From the NCBI GenBank assembly GCA_035575515.1, contig DATLXU010000092.1, positions 1-64,000 on the forward strand: a stretch of DNA of 64,000 bases. Reading direction: 5' to 3'. A program made the translations under genes and the position numbers. A model generated the notes under the pieces. It did no database searches. It had not been told where the DNA came from and was given only the letters and a program-made list of their open reading frames with translations. This DNA is from DATLXU01 sp035575515. GTDB lineage: Bacteria; Acidobacteriota; Blastocatellia; UBA7656. This document shows positions 33,580 through 43,998 of the stretch, in pieces; position 1 is the stretch's first letter; each line of letters begins with the position of its first letter.

Positions 33580-36267
33580 TCATTTCAATCGCGGGTCTCT
33601 CATCACCCGCAACGGTTGGGTGTAGCTCTTGCCACCCACCGTCAATTTCACCACATACGTTCCGGGAAGCACCGCAGCGGCGCGTTCACCAAATCCACCG
33701 CCGCGTTCGCGCTCTCCGGTAGGTGTCGGGCGCAGGTCCCACGCCCAGCGATGCATTCCTGCTGATGTCGGCAATGGTTCAGGCGTCGGTCTCCACACGA
33801 GCGCGACATTAATCTTATCAGGATCAACCGGCGGCGTGCGGTCCTCGCTTGAATAGCGGCGAACAGTTTCGCCCGCCGCGTCCATAATCTCAATCGTCAC
33901 CGCTCCCGAAGCCTGCGACTTCAAATAATAATCAATGATCGCTCCGTAAGGCGGATTCGCCGCAGTCGGTTCATCAAGCGGCAAGGGCGTGCCGTTTTCG
34001 CTCGGCGGCGGAATATCGTAAGCATCTGCCGGATGAAACAGCCATACATCCGCCTTTGCGACTTCTTCATTTATTTGGCGCAACGCTGTGATGTCATCGA
34101 GCACCCAGAACCCGCGCCCGTGCGTTGCGACAATCAAGTCGTCGCCGTGAATGTCCAGGTCGCGCATCGAACAGGGTGGCAGGTTGAGTTGCAAAGATTG
34201 CCAGTGGTCTCCATCATCGAACGACACATAAACGCCAAGCTCCGTTCCGGCAAAGAGCAAGCCGCGCCGCTGTGGGTCTTCTTTCACGGTCTGAACGTAA
34301 ACGCCAGCGGGCAGCCCCGTTGTGATCTTCTGCCACGTTTTGCCGCTGTCGCGCGTGCGATAGATGTACGGCTCGTTGTCCGTGAGGCGATGCCGATCAA
34401 TTGCCGCGTAAGCTGTATTCACATCGAAGTGCGACGCTTCCATCATAACGACTTTGCTCCACGCGGTAAGCTCAGGCGGTGTGACGTTCTGCCATGTCTT
34501 GCCGTCGTCTTTCGTCAAGTGAATCAATCCGTCGTCGGTTCCCACCCAGACCGTTTGCGAGCGAATGGGCGACGGCGCTATCGTGTAGATGACTCCGCGT
34601 CGTTTGTTTGCGGGCGCGTTTGCCGCTGCGGCTTCGTCGAGGTTGGGCGGCACGCCGGGGTCTTCGCGCGTGAGGTCTGGACTGATCTGCGCCCAGCTTT
34701 CGCCGCTGTTCGTTGTCTTGAATAGAAACTGGTTGCTGAAGTAGAGCGCGCGCGGGTCGGCCTTTGAAAAGACGAGCGGAAGCGTCCAGGTGTGGCGAGG
34801 CTGCTCGGTCATTCCGCGTTCGGGCGATACGTTCTTCGTCTCGCCTGTGAGGGCGTTGCATCGCGTCACCGTGCCGCCGAACAGAATTTCAGGATGGAGT
34901 GGATCAGGCGCTGTATAACCGGATTCGCCGCCTGCGCAAAGCCCGACCCAATCACCCATCCATATCTTGCCTCGATTGCTGCGCGACGGCGTGCCGATTG
35001 CACCGCTGTCTTGCTGCGCGCCCGTCAGCCAGTATGGGAAGCGGTAATCAGCCGCGACATGGTAAAGCTGCGCCGTTGGCTGGTTGTACCACGAAGTCCA
35101 TGTCGCGCCGCCGTCGACGCTGACGACCGCGCCCTGATCGCTGCTGACGATTATTCGGTTCGAGTCGTCAGGATAAATCCAAAGCTCTTGATAGTCGTCG
35201 CCGCCGGGCGCGCCCCGAATAATCGTCCAACTCTTTCCGCCATCGGTCGAACGATAGAGCGCGGTGTTCGGCACGTAGACGACATCCGCGTTCTTAGGAT
35301 CAACCGTGATCTTGCAGAAATACCAGCCGCGCCCCCAGATGCGCGCGTCTTTCGATATTTGAACCCACGTCGCGCCCGCATCCTCCGAGCGATAGAGGCC
35401 GCCGTCTTTCGCGTCAACGATGGCATAGACCCGATTATGATTTGTCCGCGCGACTGCTACTCCGATGCGCCCGAGCTTTTCAGTCGGCAGTCCGTTTGTG
35501 AGTTGCCGCCAGGTCGAGCCGCCGTCTGTGGATTTATACAATCCGCCGCCGGGACCGTAAGATGGCGCGTAGATGCTCCAGGGCGTTCGGCGCGTCGCCC
35601 AGAGGCTGGCGTAGATTACCTGCGAGTTCTGCGGATCGAATGCCACGTCAGCCGCTCCGACATTTTCATTCTTGAACAGCACCTTTTCCCACGTTGCGCC
35701 GCCGTCGCGCGTGCGATAGATGCCGCGGTCAGGATTTGGACCGTAGATATGGCCGAGCGCCGCGACGAAAACTATGTTTGGGTTTTTTGGATCAACGATG
35801 ACGCGCCCGATCTGCCGCGTGTTGTCTAAACCGACGTGAGTCCAGGTGTTACCCGCATCGGTGGATTTGTACATCCCGTTGCCGAATGAAATCTGTGAGC
35901 GAATATCTGTCTCGCCCGTGCCGACATAGATGATGTTGGCATTCGACTGCGCAACGGCGATGGCTCCAATTGATGCAACCGGCTGGGAATCGAATATGGG
36001 AAACCATGTCCTGCCTGAGTTAGTCGTCTTCCATACACCGCCGCCGACCGAGCCGAAATAAAAAATATTGGGCTGACCGGGGACGCCCGCCACTGCGTTG
36101 ACGCGCCCGCCGCGAAACGGGCCGACCATTCGCCACCGCAGGCCCGAATAAAGCTTACTGTCGTATTGCTGCTGCGCTATTGTCGGTACTACCGCGCCGA
36201 ACAGAATTATCTTTAAAACGACGAAGGTAAAAACATAGCGCACAATCGCTTTTTGAAAATCAACCAT
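33580..36267 (-). CDS. Secreted BNR/sortilin-like β-propeller protein, shortened at the C-terminus
   Basis: An 895-residue exported protein. After a signal peptide (about 1-32, ending TIAQ) come many BNR/sialidase-like or VPS10-type blades with motifs such as KSTDAGNTW, RTRDGGATW, KSTDGGSTW and RSTDGGKSW, to about residue 690, then a β-sandwich linker. It is annotated in many genomes as a glycosyl hydrolase, but no catalytic residues are recognisable, so binding is as likely as hydrolysis. The protein stops at QPLRVMRDPRLK; relatives as I know them continue for over 100 residues beyond this 'DPR' point. ATG 36267 follows AAGGAGCG. Confidence 0.8.
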   Translation of the reverse strand: MVDFQKAIVRYVFTFVVLKIILFGAVVPTIAQQQYDSKLYSGLRWRMVGPFRGGRVNAVAGVPGQPNIFYFGSVGGGVWKTTNSGRTWFPIFDSQPVASIGAIAVAQSNANIIYVGTGETDIRSQISFGNGMYKSTDAGNTWTHVGLDNTRQIGRVIVDPKNPNIVFVAALGHIYGPNPDRGIYRTRDGGATWEKVLFKNENVGAADVAFDPQNSQVIYASLWATRRTPWSIYAPSYGPGGGLYKSTDGGSTWRQLTNGLPTEKLGRIGVAVARTNHNRVYAIVDAKDGGLYRSEDAGATWVQISKDARIWGRGWYFCKITVDPKNADVVYVPNTALYRSTDGGKSWTIIRGAPGGDDYQELWIYPDDSNRIIVSSDQGAVVSVDGGATWTSWYNQPTAQLYHVAADYRFPYWLTGAQQDSGAIGTPSRSNRGKIWMGDWVGLCAGGESGYTAPDPLHPEILFGGTVTRCNALTGETKNVSPERGMTEQPRHTWTLPLVFSKADPRALYFSNQFLFKTTNSGESWAQISPDLTREDPGVPPNLDEAAAANAPANKRRGVIYTIAPSPIRSQTVWVGTDDGLIHLTKDDGKTWQNVTPPELTAWSKVVMMEASHFDVNTAYAAIDRHRLTDNEPYIYRTRDSGKTWQKITTGLPAGVYVQTVKEDPQRRGLLFAGTELGVYVSFDDGDHWQSLQLNLPPCSMRDLDIHGDDLIVATHGRGFWVLDDITALRQINEEVAKADVWLFHPADAYDIPPPSENGTPLPLDEPTAANPPYGAIIDYYLKSQASGAVTIEIMDAAGETVRRYSSEDRTPPVDPDKINVALVWRPTPEPLPTSAGMHRWAWDLRPTPTGERERGGGFGERAAAVLPGTYVVKLTVGGKSYTQPLRVMRDPRLK

Positions 36268-36794
36268 CAATGAACGCTCCTTATTGGGATGTGGCAACGA
36301 TGAAAACGTATTTTTATCTGGTTGTCAATTCACTATCTTTTGCGCGCGTTGCGCAAGCAGCCTTTCCGTCTATAATCAACGAGGCTTTAATAAATCAGTG
36401 ATGAATGTGCATGAATTAATAAGAAAGCGATGACAGTAATACCCAACCGCTGTGCCGCAGAAAATCATCGCGCGTTGTTGATTTGTGTAGAACCTAATGC
36501 TCTCAAGGTTTGGAATTGATCGTCGCGGGTGTTCGCCACGTCAGCGAAGATTGATTCTTGAGGTTAATGATTCAACCGTTACTGACGCGACGCCAATTCT
36601 CAAAACATTCTGTTTCCTTTCCGTGCCCTTCACGGCTAAATTCAAGAGCTGCTAACGCGGCTCAATTTGTGTGGAAGCCGTGGATATATAGAAACCGAAG
36701 ATATCTTGAGACCAATGCTTGAAGGATCGGACTAAACTCATGATGCCGCTACGCGGGCAGCGTTGAGCCTATGGCGACCTTAGAGCGGTATCAG
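36268..36794. other. Gene-free stretch upstream of the BNR protein
   Basis: No gene, repeat or RNA is recognised in these 527 bp. It contains the upstream region of the minus-strand BNR gene; no convincing promoter could be assigned. Confidence 0.5.
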
Positions 36795-38039
36795 TCACTC
36801 GTACCGCAGTGCGTCAATCGGGTCTAAGCGCGAAGCCTTCATCGCGGGCCACATTCCGAATATCAGCCCGATGCCTGCTGACACGCTGATGCCAACAATC
36901 GGCGCCCACGCCGGAACATAAACGGGCAATATCAAATTAACAAGCAGGCTCAATAGCCATCCAATGAAGATTCCGAGCAAACCGCCTGAGCCTGTCAACG
37001 CCATCGCTTCAATTAAAAACTGCCGCAGTATGTCGCGCTTCCTTGCGCCGATGGCTTTGCGCACGCCTATCTCTTTCGTGCGCTCCGTGACAGACACAAG
37101 CATGATATTCATCACGCCGATGCCACCGATCAGAAGGCCCACGCTCGAAATAGCAACCATCAAGATAGCGATGCCGCCCGTGATTTGATGAAACTGCTCT
37201 GTGATTGCATCTGGCGTCGAAAGCCCGAAATTATCATCCTTATCGAAAGGCACTTCGCGGCGGCGACGCAACACTGTGCGGACTTCTTCAATGGCTTTGT
37301 CCATTTTGCCTTCTTGAGCCTGCGCCATCACGAAGTGATCTTTCTCCTGCGGGTACATCTTGCGCATCGTCTCATAAGGCAGATAAACGGCGCGATTCTG
37401 ATTGCCTCCGTCGTTTTCGCCGATGAAAAAGTTATCGAGCTTTTCAAAAACGCCGATGACCTTCAGAGGCTTGTCATTGACGAGAATCTCTTTGCCGACG
37501 GCAGTGAGGTTAGGGAAGAACTTATCGGCGATGTCCGCTCCGATCACGCACACATCGGCCCGATGATCGTTTTCCGATTCCGTAAAGAAGCGACCTTCGC
37601 CAATGTGAACAGTAGTCATTCGCTCGTATTCAGGCAGCGTGCCCTGCACCTGCGTGACGTAAAGCTCCTGATCCTGATAGCGCACTCTTGGAATATCGTT
37701 GTCTGCTCCAAGAAACGGCACGATGTATTTGACCGAAGGGCACTGCTCTTTGATTGCCATCGCATCTTCGTAAGTTATAGGCTTGCGCATTCGCTCTTCT
37801 GGCGTGAGACGGCCAACGTGAATGCCCGGATTGAATTTATAAATGAATATGGCATTCGTGCCGAACGATTCGATGTCATTCTTGAATTTTTGATCCAACC
37901 CTGCGATGAATGAGGCGATGACCATCACTGTGACTGTTCCGACGACAACCCCTAACACAGTCAGGAATGAACGGAACTTGTGCGCCCTCAGCGTCGCGAG
38001 CGCCATTATGAAACTCTCTCTCGTGTCCTGTCTTCCCAT
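36795..38039 (-). CDS. ABC transporter permease, MacB/FtsX type (second of pair)
   Basis: A 414-residue permease: N-terminal helix at about 22-46, a periplasmic MacB core domain (about 50-280), and three C-terminal FtsX helices. The hallmark SVTERTKEIGVRKAIGARKRDI lies between helices two and three. Such permeases act as dimers with a MacB-type ATPase in mechanotransmission or efflux. It starts one base after the stop of its paralogue at 38041-39261 (TAG-C-ATG), so they are co-translated. No ATPase or membrane-fusion protein gene is in the window. An internal start at the twelfth residue is possible. Confidence 0.88.
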   Translation of the reverse strand: MGRQDTRESFIMALATLRAHKFRSFLTVLGVVVGTVTVMVIASFIAGLDQKFKNDIESFGTNAIFIYKFNPGIHVGRLTPEERMRKPITYEDAMAIKEQCPSVKYIVPFLGADNDIPRVRYQDQELYVTQVQGTLPEYERMTTVHIGEGRFFTESENDHRADVCVIGADIADKFFPNLTAVGKEILVNDKPLKVIGVFEKLDNFFIGENDGGNQNRAVYLPYETMRKMYPQEKDHFVMAQAQEGKMDKAIEEVRTVLRRRREVPFDKDDNFGLSTPDAITEQFHQITGGIAILMVAISSVGLLIGGIGVMNIMLVSVTERTKEIGVRKAIGARKRDILRQFLIEAMALTGSGGLLGIFIGWLLSLLVNLILPVYVPAWAPIVGISVSAGIGLIFGMWPAMKASRLDPIDALRYE

Positions 38040-38040
38040 G

Positions 38041-39261
38041 CTAATCTGCTCTTAATGCAACAATCGGGTCGAGCCGTGCGGCTTTCCACGCAGGATAAAT
38101 TCCGAAAAACATTCCGATGCTTGCAGAAACCGTCAGCGCCATTATCGTCCAAAACACGGGCAGCGAAGTCGGCACAGAAAAAATCATCGTCGCCAGCTTG
38201 CTCAAGCCATAAGCGATGGCAACGCCGACAAGGCCGCCGAGCAATGAAAGAGCCGTCGACTCGGCGAGAAACTGCTTGAGGATGTCGCGACGACGCGCGC
38301 CAAGACTTTTGCGAATGCCAATCTCGCGCGTGCGCTCGGTCACGGTCACGAGCATCATGTTCATAATCACAATGCCACCGACAATCAGCGATATGGACGT
38401 AACACCAATGGCCACAATCGAGACGGTTCCGAAAATCTGCTGCCGCAGGTTATTGATTGCATCCGAAGTGATGATGCCGAAGTTATCAGGCTGGTGATAT
38501 TCCAGATGGCGACGTGTTCGCATAACGACGCGCACCTCGTCCTGCGCGCGATCAATCGCTTCGGGCGAAATTGCCTGCACCTTTATCGAGATCGAGCCGC
38601 GCGAGCCATAGATATTTTGATAGGTCGAAATCGGAATGATGACGAAATTATCCTGCGGGTTTCCGAGCACCGTGCCTATCTCTTCGGCCACGCCGACGAT
38701 GCGAAACACGCGCCCGTCAATCTTTATCTCTTTATTAATCGGATCAACCGTCGGAAAGAACCGCTTGATCGCTTCGTAGCCGATGAAACAGGCATAACGC
38801 GCGTGTTGTTCCTCTTCCGGCGTAATGTAGCGGCCCTGTCCGACTTTGATCGTGTCAATATCAACGAGGTTCGAGGTCACGCCTCTGATTTCGACGTCCT
38901 GTAGAAGCTGATTCTCGTATTTAATTTCGCCGCGCCGACGAGCTATCCCGGCAGCGTCGCGCACGTACTGACGATGCTCTCTGATTGCATAAAGATCATC
39001 AAGTTTTACATCTTTGTTCTTTTTATTCTTTTCAATCCACTCCTGCAGGCTCGTGACCATCCCCATCTTGTTGACGACGAACGCATTCGAGCCTAAATCA
39101 GCAATCTTTTCGTCAACGTACTTATTGAAGCCTTCGATCAATGAGACGACGACGATTACGGTCATCACGCCGAAGATGATGCCTAAGAGCGTCAGGAATG
39201 ATCTGAGCTTGTGCGCGCGAATCGCGCTGAAGGCAAGGCCCATTGCTTCGAGAAAATTCAT
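38041..39261 (-). CDS. ABC transporter permease, MacB/FtsX type (first of pair)
   Basis: A 406-residue paralogue of the downstream permease with the same layout: helix at about 18-42, periplasmic domain, then three helices with TVTERTREIGIRKSLGARRRD. The pair could form a heterodimer. Upstream, at 39262-39484, lies a divergent intergenic region shared with the acylase gene. Expected partners (ATPase, periplasmic adaptor) are not adjacent. Confidence 0.88.
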   Translation of the reverse strand: MNFLEAMGLAFSAIRAHKLRSFLTLLGIIFGVMTVIVVVSLIEGFNKYVDEKIADLGSNAFVVNKMGMVTSLQEWIEKNKKNKDVKLDDLYAIREHRQYVRDAAGIARRRGEIKYENQLLQDVEIRGVTSNLVDIDTIKVGQGRYITPEEEQHARYACFIGYEAIKRFFPTVDPINKEIKIDGRVFRIVGVAEEIGTVLGNPQDNFVIIPISTYQNIYGSRGSISIKVQAISPEAIDRAQDEVRVVMRTRRHLEYHQPDNFGIITSDAINNLRQQIFGTVSIVAIGVTSISLIVGGIVIMNMMLVTVTERTREIGIRKSLGARRRDILKQFLAESTALSLLGGLVGVAIAYGLSKLATMIFSVPTSLPVFWTIMALTVSASIGMFFGIYPAWKAARLDPIVALRAD

Positions 39262-39484
39262 ATCGCTTCCGTGTTTGGTTTAAGGCTGAGGCGTTCTCAG
39301 TTCCCCTAACTAGAACGACATTCAGCGGCAGAAGTTCTGTGATTCTTCGTCGCCTTGAAAGGTGCGGGACGCTCTAGTAATATACGGCCACCAAAAAGTT
39401 TAGCATACTCGAAGAGAAGCCCGAAAGTTTCAGCTCAAACGCGCTCTGTTTCAGTGGAAGCGCGTCTGCTAAGGAGTTACTGGA

Positions 39485-41893
39485 ATGAAAAGAACCTCAA
39501 TCATCGTAACGACCATTCTGATTATCGCATCGCTTGCAAACCTATCATTCCCGCAGCAAAAGCCCGATAAAAAAACGAAGTTCACGCGCCAGACAATCAC
39601 AGTCGACGGCGAAGAGGTGACGATCATTCGAGATGACTTCGGCGTGCCTCACATCTTCGCGCGAACAGAGCGCGGGGTGTATTTCGGCGGCGGCTACGCC
39701 GTCGCGCAGGACCGCCTGTTTCAAATGGAGCGTTACCGCCGCGACGCGCGCGGGCAGGTCGCAGAGATTGAAGGCGCGCAGGCGGTCCAGCGCGATCAGC
39801 AAGTGCGAATGATCGGCTACACCGAAGAGCAATTGCAATCGTTCTTCGATTCCTTGAGCGATGAGATGAAGCGAACGTTTCAAGCCTACGCCGACGGAGT
39901 GAACGCTTATATCAAAGAGGCGATTGAGCAGAAGAAGGTGCCCGAGCAATTCGCCCGCGCAGGAATCAGCGAGCCTGCTCCGTGGAAGGTGACCGATTCG
40001 GTGGCTATTGGAATCTTGATGGCTCACCGCTTCGGCTCAGGCGGCGGCAGTGAGAATTTCAACGCGCAAATTTTGAAATTCCTCCAGAGCAAATTCGGCG
40101 CAGACGCGGAAAAAGTTTTTAATGACCTCTTCTGGATAAACGACCCGAAATCTCCCACGACCGTGCCAGACGAAGAGAAGACCGAAGGCGTGGCTCCCGC
40201 AAACGGCAAAAAGGGAGTCGCGCTTGACTTTCGCTCGCTGAGCGATAATGCGCTTGCGCAAGCTGAAGCGGTTTCAGATCAAACGGCGGTTTATCAGTAC
40301 AACGGAGCGCATAATCTGCCGACGAAGTGGGGAAGCTACGCGTGGGTAATCTCCCCGCGCCGCTCGGTGACGGGCAACGCGATGATCGTCGGCGGCCCGC
40401 AGATGGGATTTTCTACGCCGCAGATTGCGCACGAGATCCATTATTCAACTGGCGATTTGAACGTTATCGGGATGGGATTCGCGGGCGTGCCCGAAGTGTT
40501 AATCGGCCACAACGATCATCTCGCGTGGACAACGACATCGGGCATCACCGACATGGTTGACATCTTTGCCGAAAAGCTGAACCCGCAAGACAAGCATCAG
40601 TATTTTTACAAAGGCCAGTGGCGCGACATGCAAAAGCGCGTCGAGACGATCAACGTGAAAGGCGGCGAGCCTGTGAAGCTGGAAATCTATCGAACCGTTC
40701 ACGGACCTATAGTCGCGTGGGATGAAAAAGCCGGGATTGCCTACAGCCGCGCCGCGTCATTCGCCGGAAAAGAATTGAGCAACATCGCCGCCTTTCACGG
40801 ATTCAATCGCGCGAAAACGATTCAGGAATTCGCAAAGCATTGCGAGAGCATCTTCACGAATCACAATTTCTTTGTTGCAACCGCGACTGGCGACATAGGC
40901 TACTGGCATTGCGGCAAGCCGCCGATTCGCGCTAAAGGGCAGGACCCGCGACTGCCCACTCCGGGAACGGGCGAGATGGACTGGACGGGTCTCGTGCCTT
41001 TCTCGAAGATGCCGCAGATGATCAATCCAAAGCAGGGCTTCATCGTCAACTGGAACAACAAGCCCGCGAAGTGGTGGGACAATGGAGACCGCCCCGCATG
41101 GGGTGAAATCTTTCGCATACACCGCATTGACAAATTAATCCGCGCGCAAGACAAGATGACCTTCGAACAGGTGCGCGACATCACGCGCGACATCGGCACG
41201 AACGACCCGAATGCGGATTACTTGAAGCCCTATCTTCTCGCTGCAATTGAAAAGACAGGCGCGGCTTCTAAAGATGCGCGGGTCAATGAAGCGACGGCGT
41301 ACCTGCGCGCGTGGGACAATCATGCTATTGACGGCTCGGTTGCAAAAACGATTTTCGATGCGTGGCTGCAAGCGGCGCGCGAGGCGATCTTTGCCGACGA
41401 GTTCAAGGAGCTTGATTCAATAGGCGCGCTCGCGGGTCAGCGAAACTTCTTCAATCAACTGATTCAGCCGAGCATGATCTTGCACGCGATTGAAGGCGCA
41501 AAATCGGGCGTGCCTCCGTCGCGCGACTACTTCAACGGCAAGAATAAAGACGAAGTGCTCGTCGAAGCCTTGAGGAAAGCGATTGACGATCTATCGAAGA
41601 AGCGCGGGCCGCAGATGAACCTGTGGACGTACTCGCAGGGCGAGATTGATTTCAAGCCGCTGCCCGGCATCATCGCGACCAATCGCGGCACGTACATTCA
41701 AGCGATTGAGCTGTCGAAGCCAATCTTCAGGAGCGTGAACATTCTGCCGCCGGGCCAGAGCGAAGACCCGCGCTCGCCTCACTACAACGACCAGCGCGAG
41801 ATGGCCGGTTACTGGCGCTTTAAGCCGATGATCTACAAGCGCGATTTGCTTGAACGCGCTTTTGCGACTGAGCAAGCAGCGGGAAGCAATTAG
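39485..41893 (+). CDS. Penicillin acylase family (N-terminal nucleophile) hydrolase
   Basis: An 802-residue exported Ntn-hydrolase with signal peptide of about 23 residues. The family splits into α and β chains by autocleavage; the likely nucleophile is the serine in KWGSYAWVISPRRS near residue 285, and the downstream HNDHLAWTTT at about 338-347 is conserved in the family. Members cleave amide bonds of β-lactams, acyl-homoserine lactones or other N-acyl compounds; substrate cannot be deduced. GGAG precedes the ATG. The gene is divergent from the permease pair and convergent with the helicase. Confidence 0.88.
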   Translation: MKRTSIIVTTILIIASLANLSFPQQKPDKKTKFTRQTITVDGEEVTIIRDDFGVPHIFARTERGVYFGGGYAVAQDRLFQMERYRRDARGQVAEIEGAQAVQRDQQVRMIGYTEEQLQSFFDSLSDEMKRTFQAYADGVNAYIKEAIEQKKVPEQFARAGISEPAPWKVTDSVAIGILMAHRFGSGGGSENFNAQILKFLQSKFGADAEKVFNDLFWINDPKSPTTVPDEEKTEGVAPANGKKGVALDFRSLSDNALAQAEAVSDQTAVYQYNGAHNLPTKWGSYAWVISPRRSVTGNAMIVGGPQMGFSTPQIAHEIHYSTGDLNVIGMGFAGVPEVLIGHNDHLAWTTTSGITDMVDIFAEKLNPQDKHQYFYKGQWRDMQKRVETINVKGGEPVKLEIYRTVHGPIVAWDEKAGIAYSRAASFAGKELSNIAAFHGFNRAKTIQEFAKHCESIFTNHNFFVATATGDIGYWHCGKPPIRAKGQDPRLPTPGTGEMDWTGLVPFSKMPQMINPKQGFIVNWNNKPAKWWDNGDRPAWGEIFRIHRIDKLIRAQDKMTFEQVRDITRDIGTNDPNADYLKPYLLAAIEKTGAASKDARVNEATAYLRAWDNHAIDGSVAKTIFDAWLQAAREAIFADEFKELDSIGALAGQRNFFNQLIQPSMILHAIEGAKSGVPPSRDYFNGKNKDEVLVEALRKAIDDLSKKRGPQMNLWTYSQGEIDFKPLPGIIATNRGTYIQAIELSKPIFRSVNILPPGQSEDPRSPHYNDQREMAGYWRFKPMIYKRDLLERAFATEQAAGSN

Positions 41894-41936
41894 AGCAACA
41901 GGGCAACGCGAATGCGTTGGGATTGATCTCTGCAAG

Positions 41937-41980
41937 GAGGCTGCGCATTCTGATATTCAGCTCAGAATGGCCGCAGCCTC
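41937..41980. terminator. Long hairpin between convergent acylase and helicase genes
   Basis: GAGGCTGCG plus CATTCTGA (41937-41953) pair with TCAGAATG (41962-41969) and CGCAGCCTC (41972-41980), with a two-base bulge and an 8-nt loop. The right arm lies inside the last codons of the helicase gene. A pyrimidine-rich tail (TTCTAATCTCTTC) follows on the + strand. Confidence 0.6.
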
Positions 41981-43975
41981 TTCTAATCTCTTCGTTATGC
42001 GACAGGGCGGGATGCTGTGAAGAAAGAAACGGCCATAAGATTTCGTAGTCAATCGAGGGTCGAGAATCGAAAGCACTCCGCGATCTGAGGTCGAGCGAAT
42101 CAATCTTCCCAGACCTTGCTTCAATGTTATCGCCGCCTGCGGGACAGAGTATTCGTAAAACGAATTGCCACCCTGATCGTCAATGTGCTTCTGCCGCGCG
42201 GCAACAACAGGGTCGGTCGGAACCGCGAATGGCAGCTTCGAGATTATCACACACGAAAGCGCCTCTCCCTGCACATCAACGCCCTGCCAGAAGCTCGAAG
42301 TCGCAAACAGCACAGCTCCTTCCGTCTCGCGAAATCGTTCGAGCAACCCGATCTTCGATCCCTGACCTTGAATGAAGACGGGGAAGTCAATCACGTCTTT
42401 GACACGTTCGTATGTCTGCCGCATTGATTCGACGCTTGTGAACAGGACGAACGCTCGCCCGCGAGTCGCTTCGAGTATCTGAATAATCTCATCAGCCGAC
42501 GCGTCGAGGAATTCGCGGCTGCGCGGGTCGGGCATACCTTGAGGCAGGTAGAGCACGGCTTGATTCTCAAAGTCGAAATGCGATTCGATGATAACTTCGC
42601 GCGCGTTTGCGATCCCGAGTCGGCCTTTGATGAAATCAAAGCTGCCGCCTGCCGTTAGCGTAGCCGATGTCAGCACTGCGCTTTGAATGTTTGAAAAAAG
42701 ACGCTCTTCGAGGATGCCTGAAATGTCTATCGGCGTTGCGTGGATGAAGATTGCGCGGTTGCGCTTCTCGCACCAGTAAACAAATCCCGGCTCGTCGCTT
42801 GTCGCTATGAACTCAAGGTCAAACCTGAGGCTCTCTGCGCGGCGAAGTATATTCTCAAGCTCAGGCGGCGGATTTTTAACCAGTCCCAGCACCGCAATCA
42901 ATCGCGACAGAGCGTTCGACAATCCGATGTACGCCTCGCCGGCAGCCGTCGGCTGGTAATTGCCCTCATCATCCGTGCGAACAAAAAACTCACTGCTGAT
43001 TGTGAATCGCGCATCCTGCGCGTTGGCCGCGCGCGAATAAGACCTTTGCCTTTGCGGGTAGCGTCCGGCATTACCCAAAGCCCCATTACCTTCCGGCCCG
43101 TCAAACCTGTCGGCGCGAAACGTGAGCCAGAATGCATCAGCTCGTTGAGCCACTCGCGCTAGAGCTTTCGTCAAATCCATAGCTTGATCCGGCTCGGTGA
43201 TTACAAGTTTGTGCGCGTCCTGGATGAGATCGTTGATGCGATAGTTTGAAACGCTCGTGCCGAAATATGAAGCTGCGATGTCTTCAAGCTCGTGCGCCTC
43301 GTCAAAGATGATTGTCGAGTAATCCGGCAGCACCGCGCCGTAATCGCCGCCGCGAAGCGCAAGGTCTGCGAAGAACAGGTGATGATTTATGATTACGATG
43401 TCTGCTTCTTGGGCTTCGCGCCGCATTCGCGTAATGAAGCAGTCGTCGAACTCGGGGCACTTCTGTCCCAGGCAGGTATCGGCTCGCGCGTCAATCTGCG
43501 GCCAGAAAGATAAATTCTCAGGCAGGTCAGTCAACTCCGCGCGGTCGCCCGTTTCAGTGCGGGCGGCCCAGCGGCGCACCTCATCGAAATAATCCACCTC
43601 ATCCAATCCTTCGAGTATCGGCATCTCGTCCGATTTTTTCAGCCGATGAAGGCAGAGATAATTTGAGCGGCCTTTCATGCAGACGGCTTTGAACTTTCGC
43701 GGGATAATCTCCTGGAGAAACGGGATGTCTTTTTTGTGAAGCTGCTCTTGAAGATTCTTTGTGGCTGTCGAAACAATCACGCGGCGGCCAGAGGCGAGCG
43801 CGGGGATAAGATAAGCGAGCGTCTTGCCCGTGCCCGTTCCGGCTTCGATGAGCGCGATGCCGCCATTATTGAGCGTGTCGTTGACCGTTTCGGCCATCTC
43901 TATCTGGCCGGGACGGTATTCGTATTTTGGATGATAGCGGGCAATCAGCCCGTCGGGACCGAATACTTCTTCCAT
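41957..43975 (-). CDS. DinG/XPD-family ATP-dependent DNA helicase
   Basis: A 672-residue superfamily 2 helicase. Walker A is AGTGTGKT near residue 45, and the DEAH box is FDEAHELED at about 218-226. Between them a Fe-S domain is marked by cysteines in CMKGRSNYLC and TCLGQKCPEFDDC, the XPD/DinG arrangement. The C-terminal half has GRAFVLFTSVESMRQTYE and QGLGRLIRS motif VI. It unwinds 5'-3' at forks, R-loops or repair intermediates. ATG 43975 is used because the sequence is conserved from there; upstream codons are not. Confidence 0.92.
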   Translation of the reverse strand: MEEVFGPDGLIARYHPKYEYRPGQIEMAETVNDTLNNGGIALIEAGTGTGKTLAYLIPALASGRRVIVSTATKNLQEQLHKKDIPFLQEIIPRKFKAVCMKGRSNYLCLHRLKKSDEMPILEGLDEVDYFDEVRRWAARTETGDRAELTDLPENLSFWPQIDARADTCLGQKCPEFDDCFITRMRREAQEADIVIINHHLFFADLALRGGDYGAVLPDYSTIIFDEAHELEDIAASYFGTSVSNYRINDLIQDAHKLVITEPDQAMDLTKALARVAQRADAFWLTFRADRFDGPEGNGALGNAGRYPQRQRSYSRAANAQDARFTISSEFFVRTDDEGNYQPTAAGEAYIGLSNALSRLIAVLGLVKNPPPELENILRRAESLRFDLEFIATSDEPGFVYWCEKRNRAIFIHATPIDISGILEERLFSNIQSAVLTSATLTAGGSFDFIKGRLGIANAREVIIESHFDFENQAVLYLPQGMPDPRSREFLDASADEIIQILEATRGRAFVLFTSVESMRQTYERVKDVIDFPVFIQGQGSKIGLLERFRETEGAVLFATSSFWQGVDVQGEALSCVIISKLPFAVPTDPVVAARQKHIDDQGGNSFYEYSVPQAAITLKQGLGRLIRSTSDRGVLSILDPRLTTKSYGRFFLHSIPPCRITKRLEEAAAILS

Positions 43976-43998
43976 TGAGTCACATTGGCACGGCCAGA

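Noticed and set aside
41957..43975. Defence-system helicase
   Set aside because: The DinG-type helicase sits among housekeeping genes with no defence partners, so a normal repair role is more likely.
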